A stretch of DNA of 57,263 nucleotides from contig JAFLEI010000041.1 in the NCBI GenBank assembly GCA_017301975.1, positions 1 through 57,263 on the forward strand, in the 5' to 3' direction. Within the stretch, counting starts at the first letter, position 1, and each line of letters opens with the position of its first letter. The notes beneath the pieces are model-generated. The model saw only the letters and a list, made by a program, of their open reading frames with translations. It was not told where the DNA came from and searched no databases. Of this stretch, positions 43,458 to 52,233 are shown piece after piece. The translations under genes were made by a program, and so were the position numbers. This stretch comes from Verrucomicrobiota bacterium (GTDB taxonomy: Bacteria > Verrucomicrobiota > Verrucomicrobiia > Verrucomicrobiales > Verrucomicrobiaceae).

Positions 43458-44027
43458 ATGGCACTCGCCCTCACCCCTCGTGAAAAGAAACTGCTCGGCG
43501 CCTGCCTTGGCGCGTTGCTGCTGATGGCGACGTTCATCATGCTGAAGCAGTTTCTGGACCGACGCACGGCGGTGCTGGCGCGCATCACCTCGCTGGAGAA
43601 CGAGAAGAAGGAGAACAGCCACTGGATGGCCGACCGGGAGTTCTGGGACAAGCGCTCGGCGTGGATGGAGCAGCACATGCCGACGACCGAGAGCCTGGGC
43701 ACGGCGCAGGCCAAACTGCTGGAAGAAATTCAGAACGTGGCGCTCGACTACCAGTTGCAGGTGCAGAAGCAGCAACTGCTGCCGGATGCGGCGGACAGCA
43801 AGGCGAACGCCTCCGTGTACCGTGAGGTGGCCGTGGAAGTGCGGCTGCGCGGTGATCAAACCACGCTGCTGGGCTGGCTGGCCAGCTTGCAGTCCCCGGA
43901 GAAGTTTCAAGCCATCAAGCAGCTTGAGCTGGAAATTGATGCCAAGGCTAAAGAAAAGACCCCCCAGGCCTTGTGCAACCTCGTCCTGGCGCGCTGGTTC
44001 AAACCAGAAAACGGATACCAGCCATGA
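43458..44027 (+). CDS. gspM: GspM-like inner-membrane assembly protein
   Basis: A 189-residue protein with a short cytoplasmic basic N-terminus (TPREKKLL), one membrane helix at about 11-28, a coiled-coil (ITSLENEKKENSHWMADRE) and a periplasmic ferredoxin-like region (YREVAVEVRLRGDQTTLLGW). This is the plan of GspM/PilO proteins, which pair with GspL/PilN. It is 18 bases after the GspL-like gene and overlaps the next ATG (44024-44027). Confidence 0.7.
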   Translation: MALALTPREKKLLGACLGALLLMATFIMLKQFLDRRTAVLARITSLENEKKENSHWMADREFWDKRSAWMEQHMPTTESLGTAQAKLLEEIQNVALDYQLQVQKQQLLPDAADSKANASVYREVAVEVRLRGDQTTLLGWLASLQSPEKFQAIKQLELEIDAKAKEKTPQALCNLVLARWFKPENGYQP

Positions 44028-44779
44028 AAATGCTTTTCACCACTCTGCTGATGCTGAGCGCGGCGCTGAGCCTGCGCGCCCAGTCCATCGTGCCGGCTGC
44101 GCCAGCCGACGCCTCGATCACGACTTCTGATCTGCTGGCCCTGCCCGGCGACGAACTTCTGGAGCCGCAGCAACCCGTGGCGGCACCGCCAGCGCCTGCG
44201 GGACCCGTGGATCCGGATTTGCCTCAGCCCTTTGATGCGAACTCCCTGAGCGCGATCATCCAGAACTCGCCGTTCACACGCATCGTTAGCATTTCCGATT
44301 CCTTGGTGCTCACGGGAATGGCGTATGTGAACGGCAAACCAGTGGTGACCATCTTTGACAAAAACGAGAAGCAGTCGCTGGTGGTTTCCGAAGAGCCGAA
44401 CCTCAAAGGGTGGAAGCTCATGGAAGCCCTGCCATCGAGCAACATTGACCGGGCTCAGGCCAAGATCGCCATCGGCGGGGAGACCTTCAGCATCCGGCAC
44501 AGCGCTCTGGACAAAAACGACCTGACGAAGGGAAAAAGCGACAAAGGCTCGCGTGGCGACTCCGGCGGGGACCGCTTGAATCGGGGCAGCCGGGGCCCCA
44601 GCGAAGAGGACCGAAAAAAATATGAGAGCCTCTCTGAGAAGGCGAAGGACAAATTCCGCAACGCCATGCGCGAAAAGTTCAGCGACGAAAAATTCCGCAA
44701 CGCGCCCGAAGAGGAGCGCCGCAATGCCATACGCACCATGTTTGAGAAAATCCAAAAAGAAGACGGCGGAGGCAAATAG
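44024..44779 (+). CDS. Exported protein of the secretion operon, unrecognised
   Basis: A 251-residue protein with a signal peptide (MLFTTLLMLSAALSLRAQ) and no family I can name. After an Ala/Pro-rich stretch, a domain near residues 70-140 (NSPFTRIVSISDSLVLTGMA, then GKPVVTIFDKNEKQSLVV) contains strands that could match the homology region of GspC or PilP. The C-terminus is basic and helical (KYESLSEKAKDKFRNAMREK), with long charged repeats. Position just before the secretin makes a GspC/PilP-like linker role attractive, but that is inference. The mature N-terminus QSIVPAAPA is nearly the same as that of the secretin. Start ATG 44024 overlaps the upstream stop. Confidence 0.65.
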   Translation: MKMLFTTLLMLSAALSLRAQSIVPAAPADASITTSDLLALPGDELLEPQQPVAAPPAPAGPVDPDLPQPFDANSLSAIIQNSPFTRIVSISDSLVLTGMAYVNGKPVVTIFDKNEKQSLVVSEEPNLKGWKLMEALPSSNIDRAQAKIAIGGETFSIRHSALDKNDLTKGKSDKGSRGDSGGDRLNRGSRGPSEEDRKKYESLSEKAKDKFRNAMREKFSDEKFRNAPEEERRNAIRTMFEKIQKEDGGGK

Positions 44780-44829
44780 CCCGGCCCGCTGAAGATCACA
44801 CCCGCCACTCACGCCACATCCCTTTTCGC

Positions 44830-47517
44830 ATGCATCGCTGTCTTCCTATTTTCACCACGTGTTTGTTTGCCATCTCCGCCACTTTGCGCGGGCAGAGCAT
44901 CGTCCCGCCGGCCCCACAGCCCTCACCTGCGCCAGCGCCTGCGGCAGCCACGACGGAGACTCCGGCTGCCACGACCACGACGACGACCACCACCGTCACC
45001 CCAGCTCCCCTTCCCCCACCGGCAGCTGCGGCCCCAGCCGCGCCGCCAGATGGTGCCCAACCTCCGGGCGGCGGTCCTCCAGGAGGAGGCTTTCCCAGCG
45101 GGGGACGCAGTGGCTTTGGGCGTCGTGGCGGCGGGTTTGGTCCCCCGGGCGGTGGTTTTGGCGGTCCTGGAGGCATGGGTGCCGACGGTGCCGCAGGAGA
45201 GGCGGAGGCCTTCCAGATCACGGGTGACAATGTCATGATGCAGTTTGCCAACAACCCTGTGGCAGACCTGCTGGCGATTTATGAGAAGCTCACCGGCTAC
45301 ACGCTGATCAAGGACACCAACATCTTTGAAGGAGCCACCATCAGCCTCGTCACACCCAAGCAGGTGCCCAAGGCCGAAGCCATCAAACTCATTGAGGCCT
45401 CACTGCTTGCCAACGGCTACGCGATCGTGACCGAACCCGGCAGCAACAGCGCCAAGATCCTGCCGGCACGCAATCAAAGCGCGAATGCGGTGCAATTCTC
45501 CCATGGGGTGCGGTTTTACACCAGCGCCAAGGACATCCCTGATGGCGAAAGCATCGTGTCCTACTTCATGAAGCTGGACTACCTGGCACCGGAGGACGCG
45601 GCCGCGATGTTCTCAGGCCATGTCGGACTGGGCGCCTATGGCCGCATCACCCCGGTGACTTCCCCGCCGGGACTGCTGATCACGGAAAGCGCGACGATCG
45701 TCAAGCAGCTCATCGGCATTCGCGAGGCCATTGATCTCGGGGACACGGGCTCCACGCTGGTGACGAAATTCATTCCCATCAAATTTGCCGATGCCGCAGT
45801 GATCGCCCAGATCATTCAGGCCACCTTGAATGCGCAGGCGCAGGAAAAAGAAACGAAGGGCGTGAACACCATCCGCGGCACTGCGGCCAGTGATGGCCGC
45901 GAAAAGGGGGGAGACAAAGACGGTCAGAGGCCGCCCGCACCTGGCCAGGTCAATTCTTCCCAAGCATCGAACGGGCTGAATCCGCAGCCCAGCACGCAGG
46001 TGGTGGCGGACACGCGCTTGAATCAGATCCTCGTTGTCGCTGCGCCGCAGGACTACACCTACGTCGCGAGCCTGATTTCGGAATTTGACAAGCCTCTGGA
46101 AAGTACGGAGCCGTATGAGCGCAAGCTCAAGTACGCTGCCGCGCTGGATGTCTTGAGTGCGCTGGTGGACCGCCTGCAGGAAGTGAATTCCGGCTCAACT
46201 CAGCTGCCCGGCGGAGGCTCCATTCAGCAGCAGCGGCAGCAGGTGCTGGCCACGAACAGCAGCCAGCTCCTGGGCGGCCGAACGACTCAGGGCACACGAG
46301 GTGGCGTGGTGGGCAACACTGCGGCCTCCACCTCCGGATCTGACACCGCCAGTTCGTCCACAGGAACCACCGGCACAACCGCGACTGGCAGCACGGGCGG
46401 ACGCGCTGACGTTGTTTCGGGACCGACGGAAAACAATGCGCCGGTGTCTGTGCTGGTGGGCAAGAGCCGCATCGTGGCCGACCCGATGTCGAACACCATC
46501 ATTGTCATCGGCCGGCAGGAGGAGATCACGAAGGTCGATGCGCTGCTCGACAAGCTCGACCGCAAGCCGTCGCAGGTTTATCTCGCCACGGTCATCGGCG
46601 AACTCACGCTGACGGACACGATGCTCACGGGCGTGGATTACATCTCCTCTCTCACGAACAAGAACTTTACGGCCAGCAGCATCACCAACCGCACGGACAT
46701 CCTTGGCACGACGGGCGGAGCCGGGCGCGCCATCAACGACCTGCGTAACAATTCTATCACGACGCCCTTTGGCCCATCCTCAGGCCTGAACTTGTATGGA
46801 GCCGCCGGCAGCGGCCTGGGCATCTTTCTCAACGCGCTGCAGACCAACAGCAATTTCAAGGTCCTCTCCAGGCCTTCCATCTTTGCGCTGAACAACAAGA
46901 AGGCCGTCATCTCCTCAGGACGCAAGGTGCCCTACCCTGCGAGCACGGTGACCAATGCCTCGAACCTCAACGGTACGGTGACTTCCACCACCAGCTACCT
47001 GGATGTGGTGCTGAAGCTCGAAGTGGTGCCGCTGATCAACACGGATGGCGAAGTGACGCTCACCATTTCTCAAATCAACGACACCCTCATCGGCACGCAG
47101 CTCATCACGCCCAATCTGGTGCCCATCATTGGCACGGAGCAGCTCGTCACCTCCGTCACGATTCCGGACCGCAACACCATTGTGCTGGGCGGCCTGATCT
47201 CCGAGGAAAAGAACCTCGCGCAGAACGGCATCCCCATCCTCGGGAAGATTCCCGGACTGGGCAAGCTCTTCCGCACGGACAACAACAGCGTGACCCGGAA
47301 AGAGCTGATTGTTTTCATCCAGCCGCAGGTCGTGACTGACACCGACAGCGTCCGCGAAACATCCCTCAGCGAAGACATTCGCACCAACGCAGGATCCCAG
47401 GCGGCCCAGAGATTCCCGCAGGTTCCGCCGCCGCCGCTGCCTGAGCCGGTCGAAGTCCCTGCGAGGAAGAAAAACCTCTTCCAGCGCATGTTCAGCCGCG
47501 ATCCGAAGCCGCAATGA
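44830..47517 (+). CDS. gspD: Type II secretion outer-membrane secretin GspD
   Basis: An 895-residue secretin forming the outer-membrane channel. After the signal peptide and the sequence QSIVPPAPQ comes a Pro/Ala/Thr-rich then Gly-rich stretch to about residue 125, an N0/N1-like region (NNPVADLLAIYEKLTG), Gln/Ser/Thr-rich linkers, further N domains (VVADTRLNQILVVA, IVADPMSNTIIVIG) and the secretin core with VLSRPSIFALNNKKAVIS, VTIPDRNTIVLGGLISEE and GIPILGKIPGLGKLF. The C-terminal tail is Pro-rich and basic. The low-complexity N-terminal extension is unusual; it shares Gly-rich character with GspJ. It ends the operon. Confidence 0.93.
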   Translation: MHRCLPIFTTCLFAISATLRGQSIVPPAPQPSPAPAPAAATTETPAATTTTTTTTVTPAPLPPPAAAAPAAPPDGAQPPGGGPPGGGFPSGGRSGFGRRGGGFGPPGGGFGGPGGMGADGAAGEAEAFQITGDNVMMQFANNPVADLLAIYEKLTGYTLIKDTNIFEGATISLVTPKQVPKAEAIKLIEASLLANGYAIVTEPGSNSAKILPARNQSANAVQFSHGVRFYTSAKDIPDGESIVSYFMKLDYLAPEDAAAMFSGHVGLGAYGRITPVTSPPGLLITESATIVKQLIGIREAIDLGDTGSTLVTKFIPIKFADAAVIAQIIQATLNAQAQEKETKGVNTIRGTAASDGREKGGDKDGQRPPAPGQVNSSQASNGLNPQPSTQVVADTRLNQILVVAAPQDYTYVASLISEFDKPLESTEPYERKLKYAAALDVLSALVDRLQEVNSGSTQLPGGGSIQQQRQQVLATNSSQLLGGRTTQGTRGGVVGNTAASTSGSDTASSSTGTTGTTATGSTGGRADVVSGPTENNAPVSVLVGKSRIVADPMSNTIIVIGRQEEITKVDALLDKLDRKPSQVYLATVIGELTLTDTMLTGVDYISSLTNKNFTASSITNRTDILGTTGGAGRAINDLRNNSITTPFGPSSGLNLYGAAGSGLGIFLNALQTNSNFKVLSRPSIFALNNKKAVISSGRKVPYPASTVTNASNLNGTVTSTTSYLDVVLKLEVVPLINTDGEVTLTISQINDTLIGTQLITPNLVPIIGTEQLVTSVTIPDRNTIVLGGLISEEKNLAQNGIPILGKIPGLGKLFRTDNNSVTRKELIVFIQPQVVTDTDSVRETSLSEDIRTNAGSQAAQRFPQVPPPPLPEPVEVPARKKNLFQRMFSRDPKPQ

Positions 47518-47593
47518 TGAGGTGGGGCCAATCGATGCAAGATGAAGACAGGATTCCTTGACCATTGGGGCTCTTGACCTTTGACTGGGAGCC

Positions 47594-48577
47594 TTGCACT
47601 TCGAGATCAAAACCCTTCATCTCAGCGAGCCTTTTCGCATCGCCCACGGCACCTCGGCCACGCGCCAGGTGCTGCGTGTTTCGAATGGCGAACTCGTCAC
47701 TGAGGCCCCGTTTGTCCCCTATTATGGAGAAGATCCAGCGCAGACGCTGGCGGTGCTCAATCAGGCGGTGCTGCCGGAAGTCCTTCCGCGAACCGCTGGT
47801 TTGGCACTGAACCTGCTGCGGCACGACATCATCGGCCATCAGACTGACCAACCGCTGGGGGCTTATGCGCAGTCCAAGCTGGGTGCGCCCGCGCATCCCA
47901 CACCATCGGGCTGCCGCTCGTTCAGCATTCCCGAGGATCTCGATGTCTTTGCGGAAAAGGTTCGCGACATTGCCGCCCAATTTCCTGTGCTGAAACTCAA
48001 GCTGGGCTCGGGAGATCTGGGGCTCGACATTGCCATCGTCTCCGTCGCGCGCATGGCTGCCCCGCATGCGAAACTGCTGCTGGATGTGAATGGCGGCTGG
48101 GACATGGCCGAGGCGCCCCTGATGATCGAGAAAGTCGCGGAATACAGTCCGACGCTGATCGAGCAGCCCATCCATCACCGCCTTGGGGTCGATGAGTGGG
48201 AAGAACTGCGGTCGCTGCTTCCAGGAAATCCTCCACCCATCTTCGCGGATGAAAGCGTGCAAACGATGGAGGACATCGTGGCGCTGGCGGATTTCGTGGA
48301 TGGCGTGAACATCAAGCTGCTCAAGAGCGGGAGCTTTGATGCGGCGGTGGCCATGATGGCGGCGGCGAAGGAACAGAGTCTGCAGATCCTGCTGGGCTGC
48401 ATGATCGAGACCAGCCTTGGCACCACGGCGGCGGCGCATCTGGCACCGTGGGCCGACTGGATCGACCTGGACGGGCATTTCTACGTGGCGAATGACGACT
48501 TCGCGGGCATCACGTATGATGCCAGCGGCAACCTCATCATGCCCAACCTCCCCGGCATAGGGGCTGTACCGCGATGA
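47594..48577 (+). CDS. Dipeptide epimerase, enolase superfamily
   Basis: A 327-residue enzyme of the L-Ala-D/L-Glu epimerase group, which inverts the second residue of dipeptides released from peptidoglycan or proteins. Catalytic elements are the KxK pair K134/K136 in LKLKLG, metal ligands D164 (LLDVNGGW), E190 (IEQP) and D219 (FADES), and the opposite-face lysine in NIKLLKSG (K241 or K244), with the capping DGH near the C-terminus. The start is TTG 47594, because no ATG precedes the first strand in this frame. It overlaps the M20 peptidase gene by ATGA at 48574. Confidence 0.87.
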   Translation: MHFEIKTLHLSEPFRIAHGTSATRQVLRVSNGELVTEAPFVPYYGEDPAQTLAVLNQAVLPEVLPRTAGLALNLLRHDIIGHQTDQPLGAYAQSKLGAPAHPTPSGCRSFSIPEDLDVFAEKVRDIAAQFPVLKLKLGSGDLGLDIAIVSVARMAAPHAKLLLDVNGGWDMAEAPLMIEKVAEYSPTLIEQPIHHRLGVDEWEELRSLLPGNPPPIFADESVQTMEDIVALADFVDGVNIKLLKSGSFDAAVAMMAAAKEQSLQILLGCMIETSLGTTAAAHLAPWADWIDLDGHFYVANDDFAGITYDASGNLIMPNLPGIGAVPR

Positions 48578-49803
48578 ATATTTCTCTCCTGCAATCTTCG
48601 GCTGAAAAGCATCTCCCGGCAGCGCTGGAACTGCTGCGGCGGCTGGTCGGGGTCAACAGTTTCACCTCGAATGCCGAGGGCGTGGATGAAGTCGCGCGGC
48701 TGACGGCGGAAGCCTTTGAGCCGCTGGGATTTGAGGCGGAGCTTGTGCCGTGCGCCACGCCGGGCACGGGGCATCATCTCTTTCTCACGCATCGCGGCGA
48801 GGGTGGCGAACCCATCGTGCTCGTCACGCATTCCGACACGGTGTTTCCGGCGGAGGAGGAGCGGCTGAATGATTTCAAATGGGACGAGCGCCCGGATGAA
48901 GGCCGCATCTATGGGCCGGGAACGGTCGATAACAAAGGCGGCACGGTTTTGATCTGGCTGATCATGCAAAGCATGCGGGATGCCGCGCCGGAGGTGTATG
49001 AGCGCACGCACTGGCTCGTGGCGGCGAACGCCGCTGAGGAGATCATTGGTGATGATTTTGGCCGGGCCACTGCGGAGCGATGTGGAGGGAAGGCGCGCGC
49101 GGTGCTCGTGTTTGAGGGCGGGCCGGTGGATGGCCGGGACTGGCACATCGTCACATCTCGCAAGGGCCGCAGCGCTTGGAAGCTCAACGCCGAAGGCAAG
49201 GCCGCGCATGCGGGCAGCAAGCACCATGAGGGAATCAACGCCATCGACGCGCTGGCGCGTGTGCTGCCGGACATCGCCGCGCTGACGAACGCGGAAGCAG
49301 AACGCACGGTGAACATCGGGATGGTGCAAGGCGGGACGGTGGTGAATCGCGTGCCGCATGAAGCCGTGGCCGAGTGGGAATGCCGGGCGACTGAGCCCGC
49401 AGCGCTGCAGCATGCGGATGATTTTTTTGCGACGCTAAACGGCACGGCGACGAACGGCGCGAAGCTCACAGCGGAGCGCACGGGCCACACGGCGGCTTGG
49501 CCCGGAGGCATTGAGTCTGAGGCTCTCTTCCACCTTTGGCATGAAGCCGCGGCGATGATGAATCTCAAGGCGGTGTCGGTGCCGCGCGGGGGCTTGAGCG
49601 ATGCAAACCACCTGTGGCAGCTCGCGCCGACGCTGGATGGACTGGGCCCGTATGGTGGCAACGCGCACTGCTCCGAGCGCAGTGCTGATGGCAGCAAGCT
49701 GCCGGAGTTTGTGGAGCCGGGGACGTTTGTGCCGAAGGCGGTGATGAATGGGCTGGCGCTGATGAAGCTGGTGCAGGGAGAGGGGACATCCCGCCCCCTT
49801 TGA
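48574..49803 (+). CDS. M20-family metallopeptidase
   Basis: A 409-residue zinc peptidase of the glutamate carboxypeptidase/ArgE group. Metal and catalytic motifs follow in order: LVTHSDTVF (His about 87, Asp), YGPGTVDNKGG (Asp about 119), NAAEEIIGDD (the Glu pair near 155) and the closing YGGNAHCSE (His). The dimerisation domain lies around KAAHAGSKHHEGINAI. It acts on small peptides or acylated amino acids. Coupling to the epimerase implies use of dipeptides, perhaps muropeptide-derived; cytoplasmic because no signal peptide is seen. Confidence 0.88.
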   Translation: MNISLLQSSAEKHLPAALELLRRLVGVNSFTSNAEGVDEVARLTAEAFEPLGFEAELVPCATPGTGHHLFLTHRGEGGEPIVLVTHSDTVFPAEEERLNDFKWDERPDEGRIYGPGTVDNKGGTVLIWLIMQSMRDAAPEVYERTHWLVAANAAEEIIGDDFGRATAERCGGKARAVLVFEGGPVDGRDWHIVTSRKGRSAWKLNAEGKAAHAGSKHHEGINAIDALARVLPDIAALTNAEAERTVNIGMVQGGTVVNRVPHEAVAEWECRATEPAALQHADDFFATLNGTATNGAKLTAERTGHTAAWPGGIESEALFHLWHEAAAMMNLKAVSVPRGGLSDANHLWQLAPTLDGLGPYGGNAHCSERSADGSKLPEFVEPGTFVPKAVMNGLALMKLVQGEGTSRPL

Positions 49804-49808
49804 ACAAC

Positions 49809-49825
49809 GGGACCAGGATGGTCCC
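49809..49825. terminator. AGGAT-loop hairpin between convergent genes
   Basis: GGGACC at 49809-49814 and GGTCCC at 49820-49825 form a perfect stem around AGGAT. It begins five bases after the M20 stop and lies ten bases from the end of the convergent gluconolactonase-like gene, so it can serve both strands. The following CGCTCCTTTG is similar to the sequence after the 32569-32587 hairpin. Confidence 0.5.
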
Positions 49826-49834
49826 GCTCCTTTG

Positions 49835-50812
49835 TCACAAGCCCTTCGCGAGCGTCTTCACGCGCAGGAGAAACATGTCTGCGGTGATGTAGAGGGTGCT
49901 GCGGTCGGCATCGCCGAAGGCGCAGTTGGCGGTGGCCTGGCCCGTGAGGATGCTGCCGAGGTGTTTGCCGTCTTTGCTGATGATGAGGACGCCGCCGGGG
50001 CCGGTGGTCCAGATGTTGCCGTGGGTGTCCACCTTCATGCCATCGCAGCCGCCTTTGCGGGTGGGGCTTTTGAGCGGCTGGGCATTGAAGAAAACGCGAC
50101 CGTTCTTGGCGGTGCCGTCGTCCTGGAGATCGTAGGCCATGACGCGGGTGTCCTTGGGGTCTGACACGGCGATGTAGAGGGTCTTCTGGTCAGGGCTCAA
50201 GGCGATGCCGTTGGGGAAACGGATGTCTGAGATCACAAGCGAAACTTTGCCCGCTGGTGTGACGGAGTACACGCCGTGCTGCGGGAGTTCCGGAGCTTCG
50301 CCTTTCTTGAGTCCATAGGGTGGATCGGTGAAGAAGAGGGTGCCGCTTTTGGCGATGACGAGGTCGTTGGGGCTGTTGAAGCGCTTGCCTTCATACTTGT
50401 CGGCGAGGGAGGTGAAGGTGCCGTCTTTTTCAAGGCGTGCGATGCGGCGCTCGCCGTGCTGACAGAGGATGAGGCTGCCCTGCGCATCGACCTGGAGGCC
50501 GTTGGAGCCCTGGCCGTCGCCGCTGAGGCTGCCGCTGGGTTTGAGAACGACCTTGGCGGCGGTGTCGCCTTCCTTCCAGCCGAAGACGGTGTTTTCGGGA
50601 ACGTCTGAAAAGACGAGGCCGCCATCGCGCCAGACGGGGCCTTCGGACCAGTTGAAGCCGGAGGCGAGGACTTCGATTTTGGCGTCGGGGGCGAGTAGGG
50701 CGTCGAGGGCGGGATCGAGGCGCTCGATGGAGCCGTGGAATTCGGGGATGGGCTCGGCGGCGAAGGCGGAGAGGGTGGTGAAGAGGAGGAGGGAGAGAGA
50801 GCGGTGGAGCAT
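49835..50812 (-). CDS. Secreted SMP-30/gluconolactonase-like protein
   Basis: A 325-residue exported beta-propeller with signal peptide (LHRSLSLLLFTTLSAFA). Family marks are EGPVWRDGGLVFSDVPEN, NGLQVDAQGSLILCQHGERR, RFNSPNDLVIAKSGTLFFTD with PPYGL, FPNGIALSPDQKTLY and CDGMKVDTHGNIW, which contain the Glu, Asn and Asp metal ligands. The reaction is probably lactone hydrolysis of a sugar acid or similar. The start is ATG 50812 at the signal peptide; the open frame upstream to 51208 lies within the next gene region and is not coding. It is probably transcribed separately from the PQQ-type gene 119 bases upstream. Confidence 0.88.
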   Translation of the reverse strand: MLHRSLSLLLFTTLSAFAAEPIPEFHGSIERLDPALDALLAPDAKIEVLASGFNWSEGPVWRDGGLVFSDVPENTVFGWKEGDTAAKVVLKPSGSLSGDGQGSNGLQVDAQGSLILCQHGERRIARLEKDGTFTSLADKYEGKRFNSPNDLVIAKSGTLFFTDPPYGLKKGEAPELPQHGVYSVTPAGKVSLVISDIRFPNGIALSPDQKTLYIAVSDPKDTRVMAYDLQDDGTAKNGRVFFNAQPLKSPTRKGGCDGMKVDTHGNIWTTGPGGVLIISKDGKHLGSILTGQATANCAFGDADRSTLYITADMFLLRVKTLAKGL

Positions 50813-50931
50813 GAGGAAGGTGGGCGGAGAGTGAGAGGAACGGGAGCCGATGTCAGCCAACGCATTGGCGTCATGAAAACGGTGGGGCGAAGGTAGCGCT
50901 GTGCTCATCTCGCGGAGCGAGATGGCTACTG

Positions 50932-52233
50932 TCAGCGAGCAGCGGTTTTGGTGGTGCGTTTGCCGAGACAGATGAGGCTTTTGTCGGTGCGGATGAAGAG
51001 CTGGCCTTCGCTGAGTGCGGGGGAGGCGAAGACTTTTTCTTTGAGTTCGCTTTCGGCGAGGAGCTTGTAGGTTTTGTCGGGCTGGATGGTGCGGAGGATG
51101 CCGAAGTCGTTGATGAAAAAGACGTGGCCTTCGGCGCTGGTGAGGGAGGCGTGGTGCTCGCGCATGCGCTCCTCCCATTGGATCTCGCCGGACTTGGCAT
51201 CGAAGCAATGGGCGACGCCGGAGTCGGAGACATTGAGCAGGTGGCTGCCTTCGATGATGGGGGACGGGACGTAGGAGACGCCTTTGTTGGTGCGCCAGAC
51301 GATGTGGGTGTTGGTGACGTTGCCGGTGCCGTCGGGCTTGATGGCAAGGAGGTGGTGCTCGGGGAAGCCGCCAGTCATGTAGAGGAGGCCGGACTGCTCG
51401 CTATAGACGATGGAGGCGACGAACTGCTCGGTGGGGCCATCGATGATCCAGAGCAGTTTGCCGGTACGTGGATCATAGCTTGCGACGCACATGGTGCCGG
51501 AAAGGACCATCTGCGTGCGGCCGCCAATGTCGCGAATGAGGGGAACGCAGTAGCTGCGGGTGTTGTTGGGGCGGGAGATGCGCCAGAGTTCCTTGCCGTC
51601 GGCACGTGCGAGGGCGACGATGTAGCCGTCGCCGTCGTGGTCGCAGTTGACGATGACTTTGTCTTCAAAAACAATGGGGCTGGAGCAGAAGCCGTGCTTG
51701 CTGGAGAAGAGGCCGGGACGCACCTGCCAGATTTGTTTGCCTGTGAAGTCGTGCGCGGAGATGACGACGGTGCCTTTGGGGACTTCGCCTTTGCCGATGA
51801 CACGACCGGCATTCGCCGCGCGTGTGGCGTCGGTCTCGGTGTTGTCGAGGAAGGCGGTGAAGACGCGCTCGCCATCGGTTGCAGGGGTGCTGGAGGCCTG
51901 GCTGTTGAGCTTGTGAATGCTCTCAATGGGTGCCTTGAGGATGGTGGACTGCCAGAGCTGCTTTCCTGTGGCCCGATCGAGACAGATCAATACGCGCTCT
52001 TCTTTTTCAGCGATGGCCGCGACGGCGAAGATGCGATCCTGCCACACGATGGGCGAGGCGTGACCACTGCCCGGGAGTTCGGCTTTCCATGTGACATGGC
52101 CGTCTGCGGAGATGGGGAAGCCGGTGTCCTTGGAGGTTCCGTCGAGACGGGGGCCGCGCCACTGCGGCCAGTCTTCGGCGAGGAGGAGGGCCGGAGTGAA
52201 GGCGACGAGGAGGGAGAGCGTGCGGAAGATCAT
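50932..52233 (-). CDS. Secreted PQQ-like beta-propeller protein
   Basis: A 433-residue protein with a signal peptide (LSLLVAFTPALLLAE) followed by DWPQWRGPRLDGTS, the hallmark opening of a propeller family abundant in planctomycetes and verrucomicrobia. PQQ-type repeats follow (LICLDRATGKQLWQS, VVISAHDFTGKQIW, YIVALARADGKELWR, AHCFDAKSGEIQWEER). No PQQ-dehydrogenase catalytic motifs are seen, so it is a structural or binding propeller, like BamB, more than a redox enzyme. Function is unknown. Confidence 0.85.
   Translation of the reverse strand: MIFRTLSLLVAFTPALLLAEDWPQWRGPRLDGTSKDTGFPISADGHVTWKAELPGSGHASPIVWQDRIFAVAAIAEKEERVLICLDRATGKQLWQSTILKAPIESIHKLNSQASSTPATDGERVFTAFLDNTETDATRAANAGRVIGKGEVPKGTVVISAHDFTGKQIWQVRPGLFSSKHGFCSSPIVFEDKVIVNCDHDGDGYIVALARADGKELWRISRPNNTRSYCVPLIRDIGGRTQMVLSGTMCVASYDPRTGKLLWIIDGPTEQFVASIVYSEQSGLLYMTGGFPEHHLLAIKPDGTGNVTNTHIVWRTNKGVSYVPSPIIEGSHLLNVSDSGVAHCFDAKSGEIQWEERMREHHASLTSAEGHVFFINDFGILRTIQPDKTYKLLAESELKEKVFASPALSEGQLFIRTDKSLICLGKRTTKTAAR

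Noticed and set aside
47557..47586. Short direct repeats CTTGACC, CTTGACC and CTTTGACT before the epimerase gene
   Set aside because: They resemble -35 elements, but no -10 box lies at a proper distance upstream of the start codon; too short to call a repeat family.
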